DNA of 64,000 bases from Holdemania sp. Marseille-P2844 (GCF_900120005.1 NZ_LT635454.1:1-64000), one strand, 5' to 3'. Shown: positions 1-9,054, counted from the first letter of the stretch. Notes: generated by a model not told the origin, from the sequence alone. Translations and numbers: made by a program.

Positions 1-147
1 TATGCTACTGGAGCTGCACAACCGGGATTGGCTGTTAGCAATCTCGAAAAAATTCATGTTTCTGTACCGAAATTGTCCCTCCAGAAAAAGTTTGCAGACT
101 TCGCTCGTCAGAGCGATAAATCAAAATATGTCGCTCCACATAAGTGA
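1..147 (+). CDS. hsdS: Type I restriction specificity subunit, C-terminal fragment
   Basis: The first 48 codons of frame 1 are open to a TGA at 145-147. They read ATGAAQPGLAVSNLEKIHV, then a VPKLSLQKKFADFAR stretch. That is the end of a target-recognition domain plus the start of a conserved helix of HsdS, the DNA-recognition subunit of type I restriction-modification enzymes. The gene begins outside the window. It lies 37 nt upstream of hsdR on the same strand, which supports one hsd operon. Family assignment rests on the GAAQPGLAVSNLEKI signature; the specificity cannot be read from this piece. Confidence 0.8.
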   Translation, partial: YATGAAQPGLAVSNLEKIHVSVPKLSLQKKFADFARQSDKSKYVAPHK

Positions 148-184
148 ATGTAAGTGTATAATTAGATTAGAACGGAGGGAATTT

Positions 185-3100
185 ATGACTAACTTCGATT
201 ATTTGAAAGACGAAAAAGATTTTGATAGCTTTGTAGATATTGCGGTTGTCGCAGAAAAAACATTCAATATCGATGTTAGCTCATGTATTTTTAACTGCCG
301 ACGAGCGATGGAAGCGGCAATTAAATGGATGTATTCCGTTGATCGAGAATTGAAAGTTCCCTATCAGGATAATTTACATAGCTTGATGAATACTGATGCT
401 TTTAGGGATATCGTGGGTACTGATTTGTGGAATCGTTTAGAATTCATTCGCAGATATGGTAATAAAGCAGCCCATACCACAGATAAGAAAAGTGAAAACA
501 TAGCTAAAATATGTTTGCGTAACCTTTTCTATTTTCTTGACTTTATCGCTTACTGCTACGTCGAAAATTATGAACAGAGAGACTATGATGAAACCTTATT
601 AGAGACTCAAAAGATAAGTGAACCCGATAATAAAGTACAAGATATTGAATTACAGACTCTGATTGAAGAAAATAAAGCCTTAAAAGCTGAATTAAGTGAG
701 CGCAGAATTCAACAACAGGATACCTATGTTGCCAGGCCTTTGGATTTATCTGAGTTCAAAACAAGGAAGCTATATATTGATGCCATGTTAATTGATGCTG
801 GATGGACAGAAGGCAAAGATTGGCTGAATGAAGTAGAGTTAACTGGAATGCCAAATAAGTCGAATGTTGGTTATGCTGATTATGTTTTATTTGATGATGC
901 GCATAAACCATTAGCGATTATTGAAGCGAAAAAAACATGTGTTGATGTTTCTCAAGGAAGGCAGCAAGCCTCTTTATATGCTGATTTAATAGAAAAACAA
1001 TATCATGTAAGACCCGTTATTTTTCTGACGAATGGTTTTGATACCCGAATTATAGATAATCAATATCCGGAAAGAAAAGTTTCATCTATTTATTCTAAGC
1101 GAGATTTGGAAAAACATTTCAACTTGCAGAAGATGAAATCGCATTTGAAGTATATTGATATCAATAAGGAGATTGCTGGGCGTTATTACCAGGAAAATGC
1201 GATTAAAGCAGTTTGCGAAGCTTTCGATGCCAGAAATAGAAGAAAAGCACTACTGGTCATGGCAACTGGTTCAGGTAAGACAAGAGTTGTTATCGGACTT
1301 GTCGATGTATTATTAAAAAACGGATGGGTAAAAAACATTCTGTTTTTAGCAGACCGTAATTCTTTAGTTATTCAAGCAAAAAGAAGTTTTGTTAATTTGC
1401 TTCCAGAATTGTCAGCGACGAATCTGGTTGAGGAGAAAGATAATTATAACGCACATGCGGTTTTCTCTACCTATCAAACGATGATGGGCTGTATCGATTC
1501 AATTAAAGAAGAGGGCAAAAAACTTTTCACTTGCGGGCATTTCGATTTAATCATATGCGATGAAGCTCATAGATCCATCTATAATAAATATAAGGATATA
1601 TTCACGTATTTTGATGCACCGTTAGTGGGCTTGACCGCAACGCCAAAAGATGAAATTGATAAAAACACGTATGGAATTTTTGAACTTGAAAACCATGTTC
1701 CGACTTTTGGATATGAATTAGCTCAAGCTGTAAAAGATGGGTATTTAGTCGATTACTTATCAGTAGAAACAGATTTGAAATTTATTGTTGATGGAATTAG
1801 CTGGGATCAATTGAGCGACGAAGAAAAAGAAGAATACGAAAATACCTTTACGGATGAGAATGGAAATTTTCCAGAAAGGATTAGTCCTGAAGCGTTAAAT
1901 GAGTGGGTGTTTAATGAGGATACTATAAAGAAAGTTTTGAGAACCCTATTTCATTATGGAATTAAAATTGATTATGGCCAGAAAATAGGAAAAACAATTA
2001 TATTTGCTAAAAATCACAATCATGCGGAAAAAATATACGAAATTTTTAATAAAGAATATCCACAGTTAAAGGGATATGCAAAAGTAATTGACAATTATAT
2101 CAATTATGCACAAACTGCGATTGATGAGTTTTCGGATGCTAATAAGCTTCCTCAGATAGCAATATCTGTAGATATGTTGGACACGGGGATTGACGTGCCT
2201 GAAGTAGTAAATCTTGTTTTCTTCAAAAAGGTAATGAGCAAGGCAAAATTCTGGCAAATGATTGGACGTGGAACCCGTTTATGTCCTGGACTGCTGGATG
2301 GGGAAGATAAAAAAGAATTTTATATTTTCGATTTTTGTGGTAATTTTGAATTTTTCAGAATGAATAAAGGGAAAGCTTCTGCGAATATAACCGCTATTCA
2401 AGGAGCGATCTTTAACTTGAAATTTGAAATTGTGTGGAAACTTCAAGCTATGGCTTATCAGACAGAGGAATTAAAAGTGTGGAGAAGTACTTTAGTTGAT
2501 GAATTGGTGGCAAAGGTAAAAGAATTGGATCGTTCCAAATTTGATGTGCGCCAACATCTTAAATTTGTTGATTTTTACTCGAATCCAGAAAATTATGTAA
2601 CTTTGACCTCTGATGATTGTTCAATGGTTAAAAATGAGCTTACACCGCTGATTCAACCTGATGAAGATGAGATCAGCGCAGTGCGATTTGATGCTTTAAT
2701 GTATCAGATCGAGTTAGCGTATCTAATGAATAATCGGTATATGAAAGGGTATAGAGATTTAACTAATAAGGTTAAAGAAATTTCCAACGTAGCCAACATT
2801 CCGGAAATTCAGGTTCATTCAGACTTAATCAACAAAATCCTGCATACAGATTATTTGGACAATAGCGGAATTAATGAGTTTGAGGAAATCAGAGAAAAAC
2901 TTAGAAGTCTTATGAAATACTTGCCAAAAGGAAAAATAAGTAAATATGATACTAATTTTGAAGATGATATTCTTTCTATAGAATGGCATGAGTCAGAACT
3001 TAATCAAACTAACTTGGAAAATTATAAAGCGAAGATTGAATATTATATTAAGCAGCATCAACAAGACAATCCAGCCATCATAAAACTCAAGTCCAATGAA

Positions 3101-3481
3101 CCTCTAAATTCCAAGGATCTAAAGGATTTAGAATACATTCTTTGGATTGAATTGGGAACGCAACAAGACTATTATTCAGAGTTCGGAGATAAACCATTAG
3201 GTGAATTTGTCAGAGAAATTGTAGGCTTGGATATGAATGCCGCGAAAGGGGCGTTTGCGGAATATCTGGATGATGCGGAGCTGAATAGTAATCAGATTTA
3301 TTTTGTCAATCAGATTATTGAATATATTGTAAGAAACGGTATGCTAAAGGATCCAGAAGTGCTTAAACATACACCGTTTACAGATAAAGGTACGATCCTT
3401 GAATTGTTTGGTAATGATTTAAACATGTTAAATGGAATTCAGAATGTTATTAAAAGAATCAATTCTAATGCTTTATCCTGA
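185..3481 (+). CDS. hsdR: Type I restriction enzyme R subunit (HsdR), with DUF4145-like N-terminus
   Basis: A 1098-residue motor and nuclease subunit of a type I restriction system. The ATG at 185 is chosen because a GGAGGG box lies just upstream; the open frame running back to position 2 overlaps the end of hsdS. Domains in order: a DUF4145-like helical region (about 1-110, with LEFIRRYGNKAAHT); a PD-(D/E)xK nuclease (D232, E247-A-K249); a helicase with Walker A ATGSGKT (K365), DEAH box at 459-462, LTATP and motif VI QMIGRGTR; and a C-terminal EcoEI-type region. It should translocate DNA with HsdM and HsdS and cleave unmethylated DNA. All visible motifs are intact. Confidence 0.93.
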   Translation: MTNFDYLKDEKDFDSFVDIAVVAEKTFNIDVSSCIFNCRRAMEAAIKWMYSVDRELKVPYQDNLHSLMNTDAFRDIVGTDLWNRLEFIRRYGNKAAHTTDKKSENIAKICLRNLFYFLDFIAYCYVENYEQRDYDETLLETQKISEPDNKVQDIELQTLIEENKALKAELSERRIQQQDTYVARPLDLSEFKTRKLYIDAMLIDAGWTEGKDWLNEVELTGMPNKSNVGYADYVLFDDAHKPLAIIEAKKTCVDVSQGRQQASLYADLIEKQYHVRPVIFLTNGFDTRIIDNQYPERKVSSIYSKRDLEKHFNLQKMKSHLKYIDINKEIAGRYYQENAIKAVCEAFDARNRRKALLVMATGSGKTRVVIGLVDVLLKNGWVKNILFLADRNSLVIQAKRSFVNLLPELSATNLVEEKDNYNAHAVFSTYQTMMGCIDSIKEEGKKLFTCGHFDLIICDEAHRSIYNKYKDIFTYFDAPLVGLTATPKDEIDKNTYGIFELENHVPTFGYELAQAVKDGYLVDYLSVETDLKFIVDGISWDQLSDEEKEEYENTFTDENGNFPERISPEALNEWVFNEDTIKKVLRTLFHYGIKIDYGQKIGKTIIFAKNHNHAEKIYEIFNKEYPQLKGYAKVIDNYINYAQTAIDEFSDANKLPQIAISVDMLDTGIDVPEVVNLVFFKKVMSKAKFWQMIGRGTRLCPGLLDGEDKKEFYIFDFCGNFEFFRMNKGKASANITAIQGAIFNLKFEIVWKLQAMAYQTEELKVWRSTLVDELVAKVKELDRSKFDVRQHLKFVDFYSNPENYVTLTSDDCSMVKNELTPLIQPDEDEISAVRFDALMYQIELAYLMNNRYMKGYRDLTNKVKEISNVANIPEIQVHSDLINKILHTDYLDNSGINEFEEIREKLRSLMKYLPKGKISKYDTNFEDDILSIEWHESELNQTNLENYKAKIEYYIKQHQQDNPAIIKLKSNEPLNSKDLKDLEYILWIELGTQQDYYSEFGDKPLGEFVREIVGLDMNAAKGAFAEYLDDAELNSNQIYFVNQIIEYIVRNGMLKDPEVLKHTPFTDKGTILELFGNDLNMLNGIQNVIKRINSNALS

Positions 3482-3522
3482 GATGCAAGTTCTAGGTCTA
3501 AGTAAGAATGCGTTATATCATT

Positions 3523-3552
3523 AAAGCTGGGATAAATTGCTGCCCAGCTTTT
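3523..3552 (+). terminator. Stem-loop terminator after hsdR
   Basis: AAAGCTGGG at 3523-3531 pairs with CCCAGCTTT at 3543-3551, followed by a short T run. It lies 40 nt after the hsdR stop codon. The rest of the 382-nt gap up to 3863 is AT-rich, with no gene I can support apart from the operator region before the BlaI-like gene. Confidence 0.6.
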
Positions 3553-3772
3553 AAACTATTTGGGATTTTGATTCTCAGAGTAAATGATTTTATTAGATAA
3601 TTGCTATTCTTTTGTTCGTAGATTTCGATATCAGATAAATTTAAAAAATTTGATAAGTTATGCCGGAACGGGAATATTGTTTTTCAATTCACTTTAAGCT
3701 ATTAACAGCATATAAAATTGAGATGTAGAATTTTTTTGAAATTAAGAAAAGATAATTCCAGTAAAACAGATC

Positions 3773-3849
3773 AGACTACTCAAATCGTCTTGACATTAAT
3801 GGACTATTGTAGTAGTCTTTATTTAACAAGAAGACTATTGAAGTAGTCT
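3773..3849 (+). promoter_or_regulatory. Three BlaI-type operators over a promoter
   Basis: Three 18-bp partial palindromes lie at 3773-3790, 3801-3818 and 3832-3849. The outer two have AGAC/GTCT arms (AGACTATTGAAGTAGTCT for the last); the middle copy is the same with one changed end base (GGAC/GTCT). A -35 box TTGACA at 3790-3795 sits at the edge of the first repeat, and the second repeat covers the likely -10 (TAGTCT, 3813-3818). The third abuts the ribosome binding site AAAGGAGG. BlaI/MecI repressors bind TACTA/TAGTA-type dyads, so autorepression of the following gene pair is the simplest reading. Confidence 0.75.
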
Positions 3850-3863
3850 GAAAGGAGGACAGG

Positions 3864-4217
3864 ATGAAATTATTCGATTCTGAATTAAAAATCATGGACG
3901 TCTTATGGCGGAAAGGCAAAACACCGGCGAAGGAAATTGCCGATGAGCTGGGCCAGAGTATCGGCTGGAATAAGAATACGACGTATACCGTGATCAAAAA
4001 ATGTGTGGATAAGGGCGCGGTTTTGCGCACGGAACCCAACTTTCAATGTGAGGCGTTAGTCCGCCGGGAAGAGGTTCAGAAAGAGGAAACCGCGGAGCTG
4101 ATCAATAAAATGTTCGGTGGAAGCGACGAGCTGTTCTTTTCTTCCTTCTTAAAGAATAAGGGACTCAGCGATGAAAAAGCCGACGAACTTCTGAAGCTGA
4201 TCGAAAAGATGAAATGA
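3864..4217 (+). CDS. BlaI/MecI-family transcriptional repressor
   Basis: A 117-residue protein of the size and layout of BlaI/MecI: an N-terminal winged helix (FDSELKIMDVLWRKGK, then NTTYTVIKKCVDKGAV) and a short C-terminal helical dimerisation part. Family members repress a target gene and themselves until a partner M56 protease causes their cleavage. The start follows AAAGGAGGACAGG. It is 10 nt upstream of an M56 membrane protease gene, the usual partner. Three operator-like repeats lie directly upstream. The controlled function is unknown because no beta-lactamase gene is nearby. Confidence 0.9.
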   Translation: MKLFDSELKIMDVLWRKGKTPAKEIADELGQSIGWNKNTTYTVIKKCVDKGAVLRTEPNFQCEALVRREEVQKEETAELINKMFGGSDELFFSSFLKNKGLSDEKADELLKLIEKMK

Positions 4218-4227
4218 GGAAAAAATC

Positions 4228-5709
4228 ATGTGGATTGTTAAAATGAATATGCCGCTGGTGCTGATGAGTTTGGTCGGGGGCGGAATGATCGTCATCGTGG
4301 TGCTGCTCAAAAAAATATTCGGACGGTTTCTGCCGAAACGGTTGTTTCCGCTTTTATGGATCTGCGTCCTGATTCGTCTGCTTCTTCCCTTTTCATTATC
4401 GACGCCGTTCAATCTGACTTCACTGCCTGACTGGAAGCTGCCGGTATTCTTTGAACGGTTTGCGGAAAGCGCAGATGTGATCGTACAAGCCGGGACTGCC
4501 GGTCAGACTGCGGAAACAAGCGTAACCAAGGATCGGCAAATTGCTTATACAACGACTAACGAAGTCGCGCAGTCAGCGCTTCCGGCATTTCAATGGAATT
4601 GGGTAACAATTCGCATTGCCGGAACGCTGCTTTTGGGAGGATTTTTATTCTGGCGCTATACCCAGACGCGCCGCAAATTTGACGATAGTATTTTGATTGA
4701 AGACGATGAACGAGTCAGCTCCATTCTGGAAGAACGAAATGTGCGGGCGGAAGTATATCTCAACGATCAGATTGAAGGCCCGCTGGTTTCCGGCGTGCTG
4801 CGTCCACTGATTTTCCTGCCCGCGAGCCTGGATTTCCGGGATTCGGAACTGCTGCGGAACATCCTGCTTCACGAATGCGCGCATATCCGCCGCCGGGATA
4901 ACCTGATGAAGCTGGCCGCATTGCTTGCGCTCTGTATCCACTGGTTTAATCCGCTGGTCTGGCTGATGGTCAACTGGATCAGCCGGGATCTTGAGGAAGC
5001 GTGCGACGAAACGGTGCTGACGATCCTGGATATCCAGCAGCGTCAAAGCTATGCCCGGGCGCTGATTCAGATGTCGCGCAAACGTCTGAAATTTGCCTGG
5101 AACTACTGTGCATTCAGCCGCAATGAAGTGGAACGCCGGGTCCGCAGCATCGCTGCCTATAAACCGTTGAAGAAAATTATGACAGTCAGTTGTCTGGGCC
5201 TGTTGGTCAGCTTTACCATGATCACCGCGGCGGCAGCCCAAACCCCGTTTTCCTCAGAGCTGTCGTCCATGTGTTCCAGCGCGGACTCCCGCTTTATGCT
5301 GGAAGCGGAACTGACGCGGGATCTCAATCTGCCATCGACGCAGGAAATCCGCAGCCGTGCCGATCAAGCCTTGATCCAGGTATTGCGCCAGAATCCGCAG
5401 GATGGCCTGAACGTCTTGAGAGAAAAAGCCGCAGCCGCGCTGGTTGCCGAATTTCACGCCGAGCCGCGGGCCTTCCATATTGCCGCTTATCTCAACTTAA
5501 GCGATGAGATACTGGATCAGGAATATCAGGAACATGAGCTGATCTATGACCACGAAGGCTATACTTACCAGGGAAAAAAGGTCAGAGTGATGGAGGACAA
5601 AATGGCCGGCCGATACTCAATGCAGAGCGATGGTCAGGTCGACGTCTATATTGAACGCGATGACCACGGCCAGATCGTTGATCTGAAAATCTACAGGGTT
5701 CAAGATTAA
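4228..5709 (+). CDS. M56-family membrane metalloprotease, BlaR1/MecR1-like antirepressor
   Basis: A 493-residue membrane protein with N-terminal hydrophobic segments (about 5-25, 33-55 and 130-147). The cytoplasmic zinc-protease motif HECAH at 215-219 is followed by RRRDN and the hydrophobic stretch HWFNPLVWL. A further membrane segment lies at about 313-332. In BlaR1 this motif cleaves the BlaI repressor once the external penicillin-binding domain is acylated. Here the outer C-terminal part is only about 150 residues and shows no transpeptidase-like SxxK/SxN/KTG pattern that I can see. It probably senses something other than beta-lactam in the BlaR1 manner. It forms an operon with the upstream BlaI-like gene. 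Confidence 0.85.
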   Translation: MWIVKMNMPLVLMSLVGGGMIVIVVLLKKIFGRFLPKRLFPLLWICVLIRLLLPFSLSTPFNLTSLPDWKLPVFFERFAESADVIVQAGTAGQTAETSVTKDRQIAYTTTNEVAQSALPAFQWNWVTIRIAGTLLLGGFLFWRYTQTRRKFDDSILIEDDERVSSILEERNVRAEVYLNDQIEGPLVSGVLRPLIFLPASLDFRDSELLRNILLHECAHIRRRDNLMKLAALLALCIHWFNPLVWLMVNWISRDLEEACDETVLTILDIQQRQSYARALIQMSRKRLKFAWNYCAFSRNEVERRVRSIAAYKPLKKIMTVSCLGLLVSFTMITAAAAQTPFSSELSSMCSSADSRFMLEAELTRDLNLPSTQEIRSRADQALIQVLRQNPQDGLNVLREKAAAALVAEFHAEPRAFHIAAYLNLSDEILDQEYQEHELIYDHEGYTYQGKKVRVMEDKMAGRYSMQSDGQVDVYIERDDHGQIVDLKIYRVQD

Positions 5710-5822
5710 CTTGTCTCTGATTCAGAAAGGACACTTTGGGACAGGAAAGAAAAAGTTTTACATCGGAGTTTTTACGCTGATTAATTTTAAGAAAAGGATA
5801 AGATAAAAGGATAAGATAAAAG

Positions 5823-5906
5823 AAAACCAGAATGCAGATTGATACGTACAATGACAAGGATACAAAGTCCGTATCATTATTTGGAAGCAACAGGCATTCT
5901 GGTTTT
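5823..5906. terminator. Large bidirectional stem-loop between convergent genes
   Basis: AAAACCAGAATGC at 5823-5835 is the exact reverse complement of GCATTCTGGTTTT at 5894-5906, with a 58-nt loop that contains an inner GATAC/GTATC pair. It separates the plus-strand M56 gene from the minus-strand gene at 5967-6983, and its outer A/T runs could serve both strands. The long loop is unusual for a simple terminator. Confidence 0.6.
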
Positions 5907-5966
5907 TATCATGATTTTAGAAAGATGAATTTCGCAGTCTATCGACACAAGTCAATAAGTTAAGTT

Positions 5967-6983
5967 TTAAGGTTTGCATGTCTTGCATGGGATATAGCCC
6001 ATGTTGATCACTTCTTCTCGATCACCATGATAATCCCAACGATTACTGCTTTTTATGGTTTTGACGTGGCGGCAGCTTGGATAGTGAAATTTCATTGTAT
6101 TTGTATTTAATACATAATCCGCACCCTCACTTTGATATCCTTGCTGACTTGAGGATTCCGATTCCAGGACAATTTGTTTTTCGCTGACGGCAACGGTAAT
6201 ATAATCTTCCAATCCATCACCTTCAACATGAATTTTGGTTGTCCCTGCAGCGACGCCATTGACATTGCCTTGAGAATCGACCGTTGCAATTTCTTCATTA
6301 TCAGAATAATAGTTTAAATAAGAAGGTGTATTCCCGCCGCTTGAACCATACTGAACATAGGTGCTGACAGTATCTCCGATTTTGATTTGCCAGGCGTTGC
6401 TATAATAAGAAGTATTTGCGTATAATAAGAGGGTTTGAGGAGACTGTGCCGGTTCCGGCGTAGGCGCGGGAGTTGGAATCGGGGTAGACTTGACTGCCGG
6501 TGAAGGCGTTGGCGAAGGGAGCGGACTTGCAGCGGGCGAAGTGGATGAAGTTGGAGAACTCTCTCCAGCTTTCTGTTCCTGCTCCTTTTCTGCTCCGTTT
6601 GAAACGTTTTTTTCTTCTTTCTGCGATTCATTGAAATCGTTGACCGCAAGAGCATCGGGTTCCTGAGTTGCCTCAACTGTAGCGGCAGGTGTGGCAGCGG
6701 CGGCCGGTTTATCTGCGGAAGGAACATTGGAAAATAAGATCCCTGAAAAGAACAAAAGAAGCATAAGAACAACAGTCAGACTGGGCTTGACTCTGTATTT
6801 CTTCTTTATTTCTGCGATGGATTTGATCGGGGCAATGAACAAAGCTGCGAAAATGAACAGGACTGTTGCGAATAATCCACCTCCGGAAATAAAGTTGGCC
6901 AGAGCTATCAAGGCGATGAATGCAGCGAGAATTCCGGTAAAGCAACGTAAAAGGACGGGGCCTGGCGATGATTTCTTTTTCAT
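5967..6983 (-). CDS. Membrane-anchored protein with Pro-rich linker, BIG2-like domain and C-terminal Cys module
   Basis: A 338-residue protein. Three hydrophobic segments come first (about 11-31, 36-51, 68-86). A long low-complexity linker rich in Pro, Ser and Thr follows (about 95-185). Next is an Ig-like BIG2 fold (DNEEIATVDSQGNVNGVAAGTTKIHV). The end is a Cys/His module, YVLNTNTMKFHYPSCRHVKTI, closing with GYIPCKTCKP. The same C-terminal signature ends many Firmicute exported proteins and probably binds a metal. The layout suggests an outward-facing domain held to the membrane. The start follows GAAAGGAG. The function is not known to me. Confidence 0.75.
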   Translation of the reverse strand: MKKKSSPGPVLLRCFTGILAAFIALIALANFISGGGLFATVLFIFAALFIAPIKSIAEIKKKYRVKPSLTVVLMLLLFFSGILFSNVPSADKPAAAATPAATVEATQEPDALAVNDFNESQKEEKNVSNGAEKEQEQKAGESSPTSSTSPAASPLPSPTPSPAVKSTPIPTPAPTPEPAQSPQTLLLYANTSYYSNAWQIKIGDTVSTYVQYGSSGGNTPSYLNYYSDNEEIATVDSQGNVNGVAAGTTKIHVEGDGLEDYITVAVSEKQIVLESESSSQQGYQSEGADYVLNTNTMKFHYPSCRHVKTIKSSNRWDYHGDREEVINMGYIPCKTCKP

Positions 6984-7185
6984 GAAAATGAACTCCTTTC
7001 ATAACGGCCTGGAATATAAATTTATTATATCATTAAACATTCGTTACTCTAATTAATTTGAAAGAAGCAGAGTAAATGAGTCCTCGTTTTGTAAAACAGG
7101 AAGAAAGTTGTTTCATTAGTGTGATCAAGGCTCAGAAAGAGGACTGATGAAAGGATGTCAAAAATAAATCAGCAAGCTGAAAAGA

Positions 7186-7210
7186 ATAAAAAACAGGCAT
7201 ATTGCCTGAT
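7186..7210 (-). terminator. Terminator for minus-strand gene
   Basis: On the minus strand CAGGCAATATGCCTG forms a 6-bp stem (7194-7199 with 7203-7208) followed by a run of six T. It is about 70 nt after the stop of the 7279-7764 gene. Confidence 0.65.
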
Positions 7211-7278
7211 GTGATATCGGAAAACCCGCGGTTCAATTTTTTGATGTGATTTTCATTCTTTGATAATCATTTATCATT

Positions 7279-7764
7279 TTATCGGTAAAGCAGAATCGAA
7301 GGAAATAAGAACAAATACGGCGCCGTCAAAACCGCCAGAACCAACGCCGCTTTGCGCTTCTCACTGAGCGACCAGTCCAGCTTGCGGAAACTGATTTTGA
7401 GGTTGAAAAAATAAATCAGAGCCCCTGCTGTCGCCACTATCAGCGCAACAAGCAGAAATCCGGCAAAGTTGGAAAATGGATTAAACTGCATTGCGTAGGG
7501 AAACGGATCGCTCAAAACGGTGGAGAGGATAAGCAATATTGCGGCGCCGATGAAATCGGCCAGATAACCAAACGCAAAGATCCCAGGAAAGCTCTTTTTC
7601 CAGGCTGAAACGAAAGACTTATGATTCATTTTGCAGCCCAGGGCCAACACCAGCGAATCAATCGCGGCGTTCCCAAGGAATGTGATCAGGAAAAGCCAGG
7701 TGGAAGGAATAAACAAAAAGAACCAGATGGGAAACAGAATATTATAGAAGCGATCTTTTTTCAT
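7279..7764 (-). CDS. Four-segment integral membrane protein of unknown function
   Basis: 161 residues, mostly hydrophobic, with likely membrane segments at about 10-35, 65-85, 100-122 and 138-158. The start follows a good GTAAAGGAG box. I do not recognise a family. The gene stands alone on the minus strand, with the BIG2 protein gene downstream and the divergent ywzB/spoIIQ/mbl block upstream. No catalytic motif is visible. Confidence 0.6.
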   Translation of the reverse strand: MKKDRFYNILFPIWFFLFIPSTWLFLITFLGNAAIDSLVLALGCKMNHKSFVSAWKKSFPGIFAFGYLADFIGAAILLILSTVLSDPFPYAMQFNPFSNFAGFLLVALIVATAGALIYFFNLKISFRKLDWSLSEKRKAALVLAVLTAPYLFLFPSILLYR

Positions 7765-7975
7765 AAGCTCTCCTTTACTGAATCAGGCCATTGCGCCAGC
7801 TCTGGATTTTCAGCAGCGGCGTATCATTGCCTTGTGAAGATTCCGGTTATCTCTATTATATAAGGAAAAACGATGTGAAGGAAGAAGACCGGCGAAACGT
7901 AAGAAAATTGTAATGGGCCGGTATGAATCACTTACCTTTTTATGCCGGCAAGGAAACCAGAGATAAAAGTAACGT

Positions 7976-8005
7976 TTGACAGCCAGCCTCTTAATCCAGT
8001 ATGAT
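7976..8005 (+). promoter_or_regulatory. Promoter for the DUF1146 gene
   Basis: TTGACA at 7976-7981 and TATGAT at 8000-8005 are separated by 18 nt. The 90-nt leader that follows contains two competing pairings: CCGCTGCCGC (8022-8031) with GCGGAAGCGG (8066-8075), or the local hairpin TCCGCT/AGCGGA (8051-8069). Confidence 0.6.
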
Positions 8006-8098
8006 GAACGAAACAAGGCTGTCCGCTGCCGCCTAGGGAAAATGGATTTTGTCCGCTGGAAATAAGCGGAAGCGGCAAAGAGGGAAAGGAAGGATCTT

Positions 8099-8299
8099 AT
8101 GGAAGCGATCGTTCGTGTCGTTGTGCATCTGGCCTGTTTTGCGCTGGCACTGTACGCCATGCAGGCCCTGAACTATGAAAAACTGATCCGCAAAGGGCGT
8201 GTCGTGCAGGCCCAGCTGCTGTATATTCTGACCGCGATGTGCATCGCTTTGTTAGCGGCGCAGTTTTTACTCAATCTCGTCATCAAGATCCATGTATAA
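8099..8299 (+). CDS. ywzB: DUF1146 family membrane protein (YwzB-like)
   Basis: A 66-residue protein with two membrane segments (about 5-22 and 42-62) joined by a basic loop (NYEKLIRKGR), which is the DUF1146/YwzB pattern. The start follows GGAAAGGAAGG. In Bacillus ywzB lies near spoIID, spoIIQ and mbl, and here a SpoIIQ-like gene and mbl follow directly. The function of the family is not established. Confidence 0.8.
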   Translation: MEAIVRVVVHLACFALALYAMQALNYEKLIRKGRVVQAQLLYILTAMCIALLAAQFLLNLVIKIHV

Positions 8300-8341
8300 A
8301 CAAAAAGGACATGGACATACTCACCACTAGAGGTGAAATCC

Positions 8342-8980
8342 ATGTATATGTACGAAAAGAAAAGTACCAAAGGCAAAGCAACCGCCGTGATCCTGATGAC
8401 GATGATTCTGATTCTGATCTCCGGTTTCTTCATTGCCAATTCCACTTTATTCAACAACAAACCCGTCCTTCCGGTCAATCAGCCGGACGCCGTGGCTTCC
8501 CTGCATATCCCGGTCGTACTGCCGGCAGACGAAACCGTCGCCGCGCCGTTTGCGATCAACGCCAAGGAAGTCCTGCATTTCTTCGATAAAACAAAAAGCG
8601 AAGACGTGCTCAGTCAGGCCGTTACGGAATTTGAAGGCGTGTATCGTCCGAATCAGGGACTCGATTACGCGTATGACGGCAAAGTCTTCGAGGCCACGGC
8701 GATGCTTGGCGGAACGGTGACGGAAGTCAAAGAAGACGCGATGTTCGGCAAGAGCGTCACGGTGAAAACCGGGGAAGATCTGGAAATTACCTATCAGAGC
8801 TTATCCCAGGTATCGGTGAAAAAAGATCAGGTTGTCAATCAGAACGATGTCCTTGGCCTGGCAGGCGAAAACATCTATAACAAGGATCTGGGAATCCATC
8901 TTCATGTCGTGGTGCAGAAGGACGGTAAGCTGATTGATCCGGCAACGGTCATCGGCATGAAGCCGGCTGAAATAAAATAG
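8342..8980 (+). CDS. SpoIIQ-like M23 (LytM) protein with degenerate zinc site
   Basis: 212 residues: one N-terminal membrane anchor (about 16-34), then a LytM/M23 domain (about 95-205). The zinc motif HxxxD is replaced by NQGLD (N104 to D108), while the later HLH (H186, H188) remains, so peptidase activity is doubtful. Bacillus subtilis SpoIIQ also lost this His and acts as a structural partner of SpoIIIAH during engulfment. Position between ywzB and mbl matches SpoIIQ. The ATG at 8342 is chosen because AGAGGTGA lies 6 nt before it; the GTG at 8333 is inside that box. Confidence 0.75.
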   Translation: MYMYEKKSTKGKATAVILMTMILILISGFFIANSTLFNNKPVLPVNQPDAVASLHIPVVLPADETVAAPFAINAKEVLHFFDKTKSEDVLSQAVTEFEGVYRPNQGLDYAYDGKVFEATAMLGGTVTEVKEDAMFGKSVTVKTGEDLEITYQSLSQVSVKKDQVVNQNDVLGLAGENIYNKDLGIHLHVVVQKDGKLIDPATVIGMKPAEIK

Positions 8981-9000
8981 CACTTCGGTGCTGTTTTTTT
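8979..9000 (+). terminator. Terminator after spoIIQ-like gene
   Basis: AGCAC-TTCG-GTGCT (8979-8992) is a short tetraloop hairpin that starts within the stop codon of the SpoIIQ-like gene. A seven-T run follows at 8994-9000. Confidence 0.85.
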
Positions 9001-9054
9001 CTGACAGGTACGCGCTGCGATAGCCCTTGAAATAGTTACAAATTCATTAATTCT

